Positions 24,476-35,961 of a DNA stretch of 64,000 bases are shown one piece after another. The DNA lies in the NCBI GenBank assembly GCA_018697195.1, contig CM031878.1, forward strand, positions 70,533,062 to 70,597,061. The letters are read 5' to 3'. Under the pieces are notes generated by a model, which searched no databases, was not told where the DNA came from, and was given only the letters and a program-made list of their open reading frames with translations. Within the stretch, counting starts at the first letter, position 1. The number at the start of each line of letters is the position of its first letter. Origin of the DNA: Certhia americana. Its lineage: Eukaryota; Chordata; Aves; Passeriformes; Certhiidae. The translations under genes were made by a program, and so were the position numbers.

Positions 24476-24567
24476 GCCCTCAATCCTTCACTTCCAATGC
24501 ATCCTTCTTCCTGGACTGCAGGACACCACTGGGGCCATTGCTGCCAAACTGCACAGGTTGTCCAAGC
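24476..24567 (-). other. PGAP4: PGAP4 5' UTR portion in the coding exon
   Basis: On the minus strand a strong acceptor (T-rich tract then CTAG, ending at 24568) opens the exon 92 bases before the ATG. Confidence 0.65.
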
Positions 24568-26659
24568 CTAGAAAGGAAAAAAAAAAGGATGGTTACTGAA
24601 ATAGGAACTGACAGAGAAAACAGAAAGCAGGGGACTAGTCTCTGAGTAAGCCAAAATACAAAGCCCCTGTGGAATGCCTTGTGGTGGAGGCATCACAAAA
24701 TATTCCTGGGAGGTTGAGGACAGATGAGCCAAACTTGGTTTCCCGCAAAGAATTCCTAAGACCTTTTCAGCACTGATTTAACTGAGCTCAAAAGGACTTT
24801 GTGTGTTTGTTACTGTGCTTCAAACATGCAAAAACAGGCAAGGTGGATGCAGAATGTGTGAAAATCCCTTTCTGTTAAAGGCACAGAACTTAGGTATCCC
24901 TGTCCGGTGACAGTGACAGAGTAGTGTTTAGGTCACACCCAGAAAACAAAGCCAGATTTCTTGTATCTTGGTCTAGCACATACTGGAGAGAAAGAGTTTT
25001 ACCTTTTTTTGGAGGCATACATGCTTCCCTCCTGCTGTTTACACTTCCAAATGCATTCTTTATCACTTTCCTCCCCAGAGTGAGAAGCCATATAACAAAG
25101 ACATCAATTTATTTCATTGAGGGCCTGTGTATACTAAGAGTAATGTGTGTGTTTGTGTGTTTCTCTCAGATGTCTCCTCCTCACTAGACCCTGTGAAGTA
25201 CATGGGCACAGCAACATGAACATGTAATCGAGCTATTGATCATATTCCTTATTTAAAAGTATGCAATTTAGAAGTATGTGCCTTTAATCTTAAACTGAAA
25301 TATTCACACAAATATGTAATTTTTTTGTATACACATTCACTTTAAGCAAATATCCACATTCACAGAGTATCTGCTTTTTGCCATATCTGCTTCTCTGTCT
25401 GCCTTGAACACCTCATAGCCTGGCAGACAAAAGCTTACCCAAAATCAGGGCAGTTAGGCTGTTCACATGAATGTCAGTACTTATGTCAGTAGTCTCACTT
25501 TTAATATACTGTTTCATTCTCCCTTTAATTTCCTATTCCCTCTCCCTAAGAACTGAGTTACTCATCTCCCACTCACTGAGATGACTGAATGAGCACTGGG
25601 TATTCAGTGCAGAGTTTCTCCAATTTTTAACTTGTGCCTCCAGCAAGTTCTGATTATCAAATGGTTGTTCCAGACCAAAATGTTGTCCTTTTCTGCACTG
25701 TCATCTGAATCAGCGTAAGCAAAGTTGGGTGGATGGAAAAAATCATGGCTTTTCTTCTCTGCCTCAGAAAAATGGATCTTGTATAAGAAAAGACTTGGAG
25801 GACATGTAACAGAGACTGGCTCTGGGGATACTTCAGAACTGCCTTCTTTACAGAGGTCACAGATTTGCTGTTTTTACCCTTAGGAGAACCTTTTCCTCTT
25901 GCCACATGGGAATGTGACAACTGTCTATGAAAGGTTTTTTAAAATATACAAGAGTTATTCCAAATGTTTGTTAGAGAACAGGCAGTTCATGCTGTGATCT
26001 CACACTATCCTTAGCTGTGGCATCAGTCTTGTTCTTTCTTAGGTCTTAAGACAAGACTTAGAGTAATTACACTGAGAACAGATTTACATGCTGATGCATG
26101 AGAATCTGCAGTTTCTTCCCATATAGCTTTCTTTTCCTGTCTGGTTTCACAATCCTGTTGCACAAATGCTGCATTAAATTGCATCACTGAACCTTGTAAA
26201 GGCCTTAAAGGTGATGGCTGCACTTCAGCTGCTAGATCCAAGTCCTGAGGATTCAGGATGTGAGGACCTGAAATCCATCAGATGCAAAGATATGGCATTT
26301 AAATGCATTTATTCACCCAAAATCCTGGGCCTTCCAGCTAACATGTCACAACCATTAAGAGAACACAAACATGCAAAATCACATTCTACAGCTCATGCTG
26401 TTGAGCCTTGTCTTGATACAAGCATTATTGTAGGCATTGTCTCTGAGCCAGCTTCCAAACTTGAAAGCGAGGACCACAGTGGGAAAAGAAGATGAAGGAA
26501 AACTAGAAGGCAGTTTTATTCATAGGGAATAAAGTTTATTTTCCATCTTCCAGCTATGCTGAGAGTCTGAGCTACAAAACATATGAGCTGGCAATGAGAC
26601 CTTGGGATATATATTCAATCACTAGTAATAATTCTTTGAGCATTTCTTCATTAATAATT

Positions 26660-26749
26660 CTTGGAGCAGCCTGGTCCAGTGAGTGTCATCTCTAAAGAAC
26701 TAGCTGTTCTTTAAGGTCCCTTCCAACCCAAACCATCCTATGATTCTAT
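26660..26749 (+). mobile_element. CR1 LINE 3' end
   Basis: Short but very typical CR1 terminus: GTCCCTTCCAACCCAAACC followed by TATGATTCTATGAT. Confidence 0.88.
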
Positions 26750-29700
26750 GATAATGCTCACCCTAGAAGCTCCTTCCCTTACACCATCTTCTACTGAAGA
26801 GGAAAAAATGTTTGTCCTGTCCTCCCTAGTGGCCAGCAGAGCTGGGGGGCTGCAACCTCATGAGATGAATCAAACAAGTTCTCACTTGACATCTTACTCT
26901 TCTGCAACCCGTGTTCAAGGGTCATGTCCCGGGTCCCTGCAGATGGACTCACACTGAGTCTAAAACCCGACAGTGCTGGGAAAGTGGTGTGGGGACTCCA
27001 CCTGCTGGTGCCCCAGCTCCCGGCTCAGGGCACGGTCGGTGAGGTGGTGCAGGCGAGCACCACCCTCTCTGGAGGTACCTCCTGGTTCCAGCTTCCCCTG
27101 GAAGAGCACGCAGGACTGGAAGCCACCCAAGCAGGGGACTGTGTTGTAATTCCAAGTGTGATGACTTAACACTGGCTTCACTTCACCAGTAACAGAATTC
27201 ACAATCCTAGACCTCTTATTCTGGCTCTGCAACTCAGAGAGCCTCAAGGAAACAGCAATCACACACAGACACTACTGCTACTATTCACATCTTCCTCTGC
27301 TGCCTGAGCTGTTCACACTCACATTGACAGCCACATTCTTTGTCCCTTTGCTGAGGAAAAGGCTGTTTTCACTGGGCAGTGGAATAACCACAGAGGCTAC
27401 AAATGGTCAGGAGTATTTTAAAGCAGGTCAAATACTGCAATTAATGTGAAAACAAGCTGAAGAATCTAGAAGAGTGGGAAGAGACTGACCTCCTTCCCAC
27501 ATTTTGTCTGTAACACTGGGAATCTGACAATTCAAAATATAGATTAAAAAATTCTTACTTCTGCAGAGGTGAAGTTTCTTTTTATCTGAAGGATTTGAGT
27601 ATAGATTTTCTGCTCAGATTTGTTTTCTAGCCATTAGGATGGTTCTGACTTCAGAGGAGACACACTTTTTTCAGGAGCTCTTTGTACTGTCATTTTCATT
27701 TTTTTTCCCCTTTCTAGGGGGAAAAACATCTTGTTTGTCTTTCATGCAAGTGGAATTTCAGACAGAAAAAGAAATAAGTCTGAGGAGAAAACCAAGAATC
27801 AGATTTGGATTTTACAGTGCCTTAAAAAACCCTACTTCATTAAACCTGAATAATAACTGTTTTGCAACCATATAAATGCAATGGAGGCCAGATTTACTCA
27901 TGTTCTGTGTAGAACTGAGCCATTGTTTAAACACAGCTAGAAGCTGTGGTAATGTAAAGCTGTAGATTTTGGCTTGTTTCTTTTCTTAGATTCTCATGAT
28001 GAAGATTCTTTCCAGAAACACCTAATTCCAAAACTATGTCATATCTTCATTAGTCCCCTAATTACTTGGCTGAATTACACTGAATTACATAAGGAAAACT
28101 TATATCTTTGCATACTGAGGAGAATAGAAACATAACTAATGTACTCTCTGGGGTGCTGAGCGCTGTCTGCTGTTCTTGTGCTTTAAAAGAGAAAGCTGAC
28201 TTTCTGTTTGCTCTAAACTGCTCTCCACAGAGAGGTTTTCCTGGAACAAAGTTTAACATATGTTTCAAAGCTGCAAATTTTTAAGTTCCTGGATAGCTGA
28301 TGTAAAAGAGACTATCTGACTTCTACTTCCGGCACCATGAGACAAAGACACAACTATTCCTGTACAATTACAATATTAAATGACTCCTTTTGGCCTATTT
28401 TACCTACTACTTCTCAGTGTCAGTGGGAAAAGCCATTTCTTTGCTAACATAAAAACAGCTGGATGAAGTCATATGGTCAGAGCCATAGAGTAATCTTTCT
28501 ACAAAGGGATGAAAGAGGGAAAAAAAGGCAAACCCTTGGAAAATATCATGGGCTGATCACAGTCCCCAGCTGGGCCATAGCAGTGGTGGGAGTAATGGTT
28601 CTCACACGAGTTGTACCTTACACTTTTGTGTTGATCCTATAGCAACATCCAAGCTGAAACCTTTCTGTGAAAAGCTCTTTTACACCCCAGCCTAACACCA
28701 TGCAGATGAGCTGCCAGGACCAGCTCCTCTGCTGATGAACTCTCTCTGGCAGAGACAAGGCCTTCGTGATGCTGTGACAAACATCCTGCTCTAATCTGAG
28801 GAAGCCAATGGAGGCTTCCCAAGGAGTCACAGAGATCTCCTGTAACATACAGGCATGCTGACAGGGAACATACAGATATCCTTGAATTCCAAAACTTGAG
28901 ATCCCTGCCATGAGCTGATCCCTGGGCCAGCTGGCCAGCTTTTCTCATCTGCAATTCCTCTTGTTTTCTGACAGCTTTTAGTAGATCAGGTACCAGATAA
29001 TATTTCTGCAATGTGTCAGGCCCCTCTTGACAACAGCAGTGTCCAACAGAAGCCAAGCATCCACAGATCTGATCATTGCACTTTTGTGCCAAACTGAGAG
29101 TTGGGCTCCCTACAAAATACAAACCATCCCAGCAGGAGCTGTGTTGCTAAAAATATTCAGAGGAATCTTAATGGTAAGAGACCAGTAGTTGCTCTTTGAT
29201 TGTATTTCACTGCTAGGTACTAAATGTATCTCTCACCTCCTCAAACACTGCTGAAAACAATTGTTCTTTTGTTGTTCATATATGATGTGTCATCTATCAT
29301 CATCAGATAAGCCAGACAAAGATCAAGACTGCTGCATTTAATCTCTCAGCTCTTTAAAACTTTTGTTTCTTAAAGGTGTAACACTGTCACAGTTAACAGA
29401 TTAATGACAGCTTGAAGTGTAAGGGAAGTGGCTAGAGAGGGGAAAAGGACTTGGCCCTTTGCAAAAATTATGTGGTGCATGAGATAGAAATTGAAGGCAC
29501 TGCTGTCAGTTTCAATCTGCCATTCCTCAGGGCCTGTCAGTGAACATACAGACCTCTTCTGTCCAAGGAGATGGAATTTAAGCACTACTGGAGCAGTAAA
29601 AATGCACAAATATGCAGGGTGTAACCGTGTCCCATTAGGTAACACCAGAAACTGCACAGTTAAAACTTGAATGTAATTTTTTGTCATAGGCTGGCTTGCT

Positions 29701-31419
29701 ACTCTCATTGAACAGTAGTTAACTTTTACGGGTTGTTGATAAATCCCTAGAAATCCATGATGCACGGTTTGAAAGCTACTGAACTAAGAAAGAAGGGACA
29801 TAGAAGGGACATGTGGCAGCTGAATGATACTTCCCCCTTTTTATTTCAACTAAGAGGATAAGACTATACCACCAGTGAAAGAGTCTGTGGACTCAACATA
29901 TATTAATTACAGTTATTTCCCTAACTTCTGTCCTGTTTCTTATTTATATTAATTTTCCTCTGTCACATCAGCCTGAATGGAGCCCATTTCACCTGACTGC
30001 CTCCCTGCAGGGCAATGGCATGGGAAAGCGATGCTCCCTCTGTTGCTACCAAGCAGTCAGGTAGATCTGATCAAGTGGGAGTGGAGAGCAGTCTGAGAAG
30101 AGTTCTACAAGGTAAGTACAGAGACTTAAGGCAATGACTCTGGAGGAGTTGTCTGTGATTTTGGTAGGTGTAACAGGTGGTGGAGGTGCCCCAAGAGAAC
30201 CAGGGCTTGTGATCACAAGGTGGCTCCTATCTGTCTATAGAGTGACTCATCCGCTTGGTTGTCCTGGTGGGGTGGGGTGGGAAATAAGAAAGCTATAAAA
30301 CAGTGTTAGAAAGCTGTGGGAAGGCAAATCTCTGGAATGTAAGAAAGTCAATTGTCAGCAAGGTCAGGAAAAGTAATACAGATAAGTGCAAAGTATCAAG
30401 TGAGGCCTAGAAAAATGTTGAGCAAGATAGCAGAAATATGTATGCTTGATAATGAACTATTATCCATTGTTTGCAAGTAGTACAAGACAGCATTGTTAGA
30501 AGAAAGTGTATGTGAGCTTTTTGCAATAGGCTAAAGCATTTGCCTGTAAAGCTCTGGAAGCTGCAATTGGCTGAAAAACTTCTAAGATGCACTGTAACCC
30601 GGAAATCTCTCTTGGCTGCTTTGCTGTGGCTAAAGATACTGACCTTTGTTAGATGACACTGATAATGGTAATGGAAATAAAGAGCTTCAAGACAGCCATG
30701 CCAGCCGTCCCATCCCATTCATGCTTGTAAATAGAAAACTTATATTAGCTGATGCAGGGTGGCCTGTAGCAAATTCCCACAGTAAAGTCACCTGTCCCTG
30801 TCCTCCCTTAATCCTGATTTGTCATCTCTTGGACAGCTCCTCATCCATCCCTAGGCAGAGCTCCATTCACTCCAGCTGGTCACTGAGCCCTCCTCATATC
30901 TCCCACCTGCCCTTGCTAAAGATTCTGTATCCTTCCATTCCACCACTCCAGTCCCAGGAGCCACCCCAGCACATTGCCATGATGCCAAGGAGCTGGCAGC
31001 CCTGCAGGTGTGCCCATGACTCCAGCTCCCCATGTTCATTCCCCCATGCATTTCCACAGAAGCAGGTTAGTTGAAAAGTGAAGTAGTGGCTGGAATAGCT
31101 GAAATTCCTTTGTGCTGTCATTCAGGTGCCCTCCTGCTGATCTATGATCCTTCCCCATGTTCTGGACATCTCTTGCTAGCCCTGGCTTTAAACAGAAAGG
31201 CTTGAAGTTTTCCTCCCACAGCAGCTTTAAATTAAGGCCCTCATCAACTTGGTGAGCCTGTCACTGAAATTCACTCTCTGTGTCTGAAGGATCCCAGCAG
31301 TCCCAACAGGTTTCTCCAAGTACATCCTAGAGTCCAAGCCAGACTCCTGGCTGTGGCAGCAGTCCTGTGACTATTTGTTGGTTTGCCAGATTTCAGACCC
31401 TCTTCTCTTTGACTGGAAA

Positions 31420-31865
31420 GGCTGGAGAAAGAGCTACCTATGCTCCAGAAGATGATGAAGGGATTGGAGCATCTCTCCTGTGATGAAATGCAGAGGGAGC
31501 TGGGGCTGCTCAGCCTTGAGAAGAGAAGACTGAGTGGGGACCTGATCCATTTCTGTCAGTGTCTGCAGGGGAAGGTTGGGCAACGGACCCATCTGGGGCC
31601 CAGCAGTGGGACAAGAGGAACAGGCAGAAACCGACGTCTGGGAAGCTCCGCCTGAATGTAAGGAAGAACTTCTTCCCCGTGCAGTGACTGTGAGCCCTGA
31701 ACAGATTGCCCAGAGAGGCTGGGGAGTCTCCCTCACTGGAGATATTCCAGAACCTGGACACAATCCTGTGCAATGGGCCCTGGAATGACCCTGCTGAGGC
31801 AGGGAGGTGGGACCAGATGACCTACTGTGGTCCCTTCCAAGCTACCCCATTCTGTGACTGTGCCA
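31420..31865 (+). mobile_element. CR1 LINE 3' fragment (plus orientation)
   Basis: Translates in part to the CR1 ORF2 tail pattern GLEHLSCDEMQRELGLLSLE KRRLSGDL. It then continues into the 3' UTR consensus (GTGGGACCAGATGACC, GGTCCCTTCCAAGCTACC, CATTCTGTGACTGTG). It contains frame breaks and is not functional. Confidence 0.88.
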
Positions 31866-32257
31866 GGCCTGCCTTCCCAGGAATTCAGGTGTCTGGGCCA
31901 TGTTTTACAGGAGCTAAAGGTACCAGCCTGAGCCAGGATTAAATAAAACTGGACCTGCTACAGCTGCACCCCTGCACCTGCACCAAAGACGTGTTGGCTA
32001 CCTCAGTCACTGTAGGCTGTAGATTCCTGCAGCCCCTGCAAACCCACTGAGCTCTCCTGTGTGGCCTGCTGGTGATCTTCCCATGAGATGGGACTTTGCT
32101 TAAGGACACTCCTGGAGGCTGAGACCCCCCCTACCCAGCACTTGATGTCTATAGTGAGTAATACATTTTGCGTTAAGCTTAAATGTATATTGTATGTTCA
32201 TGACATTTCTATATCCAGCTATAGCTTTAGGTGCAGAAGTGTAGTAAGTAGCAGAGT

Positions 32258-32460
32258 CTAATCATGGTTTAAATCATGGTTGAAATCAGAAACTAAAACA
32301 TGGTTCAATTACCCTTTCATTACAGCTTAATTATTAATTATTGTTAAATCATTGTTAAATCACTGTTAAATTATAATTCAATTATTCCTTAATCACCATT
32401 TGTAATTTATTTATCATTAAATATCATTTGATCATCATCTAATCATTAATAAAACCTTTT
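32258..32460. repeat. Decayed AT-rich tandem repeat, period 11-12 bp
   Basis: Three adjacent units of the form ATTGTTAAATC begin at 32340, 32351 and 32362, with looser copies on both sides at 11-12 bp spacing. The left part carries repeated AATCATGGTT units. Divergence rises away from the centre. Confidence 0.65.
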
Positions 32461-33968
32461 TGTTATCCCCACAATGATGAATTCTCGTAAAAATTCACCT
32501 GTGCCAGTAGAGTTGGGGGGGGAGGGAGAGAAAAGGAAACAGATGCGGTGATGGCTGCTAACACTGCAGATGTGGTATCTTTACTGTTGTTTATGACTGT
32601 GAAGAATAAAGTACAGGAATAAGGAAATAGAATATTTGTGAACAAAGGCCTTTGATGACAAAGCTGTAAATTTCCAGCTGGGACAGATCTATTTAACAAT
32701 CAAAATGCAAAACTGTACAAGGCAACACCCAGAGAGTACTGTAATTCAAACCTCTGTTTGTAAGAAAAACATTTAGTCATATTGATAAAAAGCATTACTC
32801 TTTGAAGAGACACTACTATTGTTAAACTACTTCTCTGTATTCATCACTTTTGCCTGAGGAATATACACCCTCTTCTTCCCCTCCCCCACAGCACATGAAC
32901 CATAGTTCATAGTTTATCCTGCATAGGAAGGCGGGGTGAATGGAATGCCCTGGTTTTGGGGGATCCTGGTGATCTGTTTGAGCCCCAAGGGGAGAAAATG
33001 AGGTAAATGCAGGAGCTGAAAAATAATCTGTCATATAATTAGTAATGCCCTTGTTGGACAGACAAGAAAGCAGCAGATTTCATACCTGCAGGAGGGGGTT
33101 TCTCCTGGCTTTTGTGCTTGCAAATTCTTGCTGAACGTGATGTGCCCTAATGGTTGTACATAAATGATTTTCTCAGTGACTGCAGGAGAGAAGCCAGCCC
33201 AGGAACCTGTAGTGTACATCAGCATAGTTTCATGTTTTGCTGCATCACAGCACAACTGCAAATTTCCTCAACAGCCTTTGATTCTAAATGTCAGCAACTT
33301 CAGACACTGGGTTTCTTTGGTGCTCCTCATTCTCTTCGGGAGACCTGCCAGGTAGCACAAGGTGACTCGTAAAGTACCGGGATTAATAGCAGTTACCTCA
33401 GTGGTGATGGTCAAAGAGGAGAGGGCATTAGATAAGAACAGCTGATCCCACCTCCACTCCCTGCCTTCCTTGCAGGACAGCAGACACAGAGGGCATTTCA
33501 GTGTGCCCACTCCTCAGCTCCTTGCCCGGATTTCAGACCACAGAGATTCTGGCGACGCTTCTACCTCGGGCGAGGGCTTCTCTCCGTGGCACCAAGCAGA
33601 GGGCGGATCCTGGCTGGCCTTTCCCCGTTCCCTTAAGAGTTCCACTCACCTTCCCTAAGGGAAAGGCCGTTTCCTGAGGCCCGGCCAGGCTCTGGCCACT
33701 TGTCCTCCTGCTTGTCACCACGTACAGCACATCCCCGGAGGAAGCACAGAAACATCTCCTCGATCCCTGAAGTGTTTCCACTTCCCTGCTGGCTCGGGTG
33801 CCGCAGCCACAGCAGCTAAGCCCAGCCCTGATGAGCAGTTGTGGCTGCTCATCAGCCATAACTTCATGCCACCCCTTTCCCTGTTCCCCCAGTCTCGGTA
33901 CACCTCCCCTTTATCCCCCACAGGGGAAGGGGAAGCATCCCCCTGGGACAGCCCGATCCCAGCGGCCG

Positions 33969-34026
33969 ATTTACCCGATCCGAGCGGGAGATTTACCCGA
34001 TCCGAGCGGGAGATTTACCCGATCCG
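33969..34026. repeat. 22-bp tandem repeat in CpG island (2.6 copies)
   Basis: Unit ATTTACCCGATCCGAGCGGG plus AG. Two copies are identical (33969-33990 and 33991-34012), followed by a partial third. Confidence 0.95.
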
Positions 34027-34424
34027 CTGGGCAGCCCCGCACTGCCGCTCCTGCCTCCCTCCCTCCCGCAGCTCCGCTCCCGCCGGGATCCTGCTCTCGG
34101 CGTGTGGATCACTTCTCTTCCGCGAATTTCTCTCCTCCCTCTCGGGCGCTGAGGGTGGGATTAAAGGAATCAAAGACCAAACATGTGACTTCGTCAGCAC
34201 AGGGATGCTCAAGGAAGGAGAGAGATGGCCGGAGGGGGTCTCCGCACACCGGGGAAGGGACCGGTCCCTGGAAGCAGGTTCAGGAGTAAATCCTGAGCCC
34301 CGGGAGGACTCCCGGGACGAAGGTAGCTGCGCAGCCGGAGCTCCTCATTCGTGCTCTGCGGTGCCCGAATGCTCCACAAGGAGCGGAGGGACAACCGCAG
34401 GGACAGCGCAGCTCTCCCAGCGAG

Positions 34425-34504
34425 AGTGTCCCTTCTGCCCGGTGTCACTTTTGCCGGGTGTCACCTCCAGTGGGTGTCACTTATGCCGGGTGTCCCTGCC
34501 AGCT
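34425..34504. repeat. 16-bp tandem repeat in CpG island (5 copies)
   Basis: Units start at 34425, 34441, 34457, 34473 and 34489 with exact 16-base spacing. Each opens with (A/G)GTGTC(A/C)C, and alternate units end in TTTTGCCG or TTATGCCG. Confidence 0.9.
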
Positions 34505-35909
34505 CCCCGCGTCTCTGGGGCACTGCCCTGCCCCACTGGGACCTGCTGAATGCTCCGGACCGTTCGCCTCACTCCCGGGAAAGGAGGATCACCGCGGCCC
34601 CGAAACTCGAGCAGAAAGTGTCAAGAGTCACCAGCAGGTTCTTTAGGTGCGTGTCACCCGTGACAGGTAAAAGCTTTCTCAGTCTGCAGAGAAGACTTCT
34701 CAGGTGTATTGGCTAAAGTGGGAAGGCTCATCAGCTACACAAAGATTAGTATCAGGCTGTTCAAGATTCAAACATTTTATCAAACCAAGACTGCCTCTGA
34801 CCTGTTCATTCCCCCTCCCTCCTGCCCCCCAGCGCTTTTCTCTGTGTTCCATTTCCCTTTTCTTATACACATATATCCTTCAGCCCTGTGACCATAATAC
34901 CTAATTAACTGGTTACCTGAAAGATGCTTTGGGAGTTTACTGTTTGGCATTGTTGGAACTACTTGGGTTTGTGCCTGCAGATCCAGAAAATGCAAGTTCA
35001 TATATTTGGGTTAATCTGTTTTCAGGCTCTGACCCTCTTATGTCTCAGAAGAATCTGGGGAAAAGAAAAACACCTACCAAGAAAAAAATCCCTTAAGCCC
35101 TTTCAGTAAAATGCCATGTTCTGTTGAGCACAGCCAGAATTTTGCTAGTGCCCAGTCCTGTAATCAGAGGCTTCTAACATGATGTATGTTTTTAATTTTA
35201 ACATAGCAATTTCTATTATTCCCTCTTATAAGCATGATGAACAAAGGGTATCAGCTTTGCATGCCTGTGATCCTTATTCTTCCTCCTGGCAAAAGCTGTC
35301 CCACACCTAAGGCTTTTAATTGCAGAGACAACATGGAAGAAGGGGGAAAGCCAGAGGCACAGTAATGCCCAAAACAAAAAACACAATCAAGCACCACAGT
35401 TGGGTTCCTATAGTAACTTCCTAGGAACAGGTTAGGCATGCTGGAAGGTCCACCAGTTTACTAAGATGCATGTTACTCTCTCAAAATAATAAAGAAATCG
35501 TAGTTTTTCAGGTGATTTCTGTCCTAAATCCCTCTTTGCTGACCACCTCTGCCTCTTTTTTAATGACAATGATTTATACTCTACCTTCCATCTAAATGCT
35601 CTCATGCCTTCAAAAGTTGATGCACAGGAAACACAGAAGATCCTGGAACAGCACAGAGAAAAAAGATAGTACTGGAGGTGGGAGAGAGATAATACATTCC
35701 TAATCCAGTCCATTGTTGTGTTCTTATCAGAATAAGTAGAATTTTTTAAAAACAAAAAAAAAAATGTTTCTTTTTCACTTCTGTGTCAGTATGCATGTGG
35801 GAGAGTCACTATTGAGAAGCATCAGCAGAAACACTTCTCACACTGCACACAGGATTACATTTTGGATGATATTTTAGCCAGCAGAATTTATTAAAAGGCA
35901 TAATTTTAA

Positions 35910-35961
35910 AAAGAAAAAAACAAACAAACAAAAAAAAAAACCAAACAAGCAAACAAACAAG
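35910..35961. repeat. A-rich (AAAC)n stretch
   Basis: Mixed poly(A) and CAAA units. Confidence 0.85.

Larger units (their letters stand above)
24571..33648 (-). other. PGAP4: Probable PGAP4 5' intron
   Basis: No coding exon seen on either strand. It spans from the acceptor at 24568-24570 to a strong donor at 33649 within a CpG island. It contains two CR1 fragments and a decayed 11-12 bp tandem repeat, listed separately. There may be further noncoding exons that sequence alone does not reveal. Confidence 0.45.
33480..34620 (-). promoter_or_regulatory. PGAP4: CpG island; probable PGAP4 promoter and noncoding exon 1
   Basis: CpG-rich block about 9-10 kb upstream of the PGAP4 coding exon. On the minus strand a consensus donor GAAG/GTGAGT lies at 33650/33649 and could join the acceptor at 24568. 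No TATA box is seen. Open frames here on both strands (up to 236 codons) look like GC-rich chance frames. The island holds two short tandem arrays. Assignment to PGAP4 rests on position and orientation, and a separate noncoding transcript is possible. Confidence 0.5.

Noticed and set aside
28618..29122. Overlapping minus-strand frames of 97 and 161 codons
   Set aside because: No recognised homology, no plausible splice context, and both lie within the inferred PGAP4 intron. Kept as chance open frames.
33839..34549. 236-codon open frame in a CpG island
   Set aside because: GC-rich sequence has few stop codons. The composition is low-complexity, tandem repeats run through it, and no family resemblance is seen.
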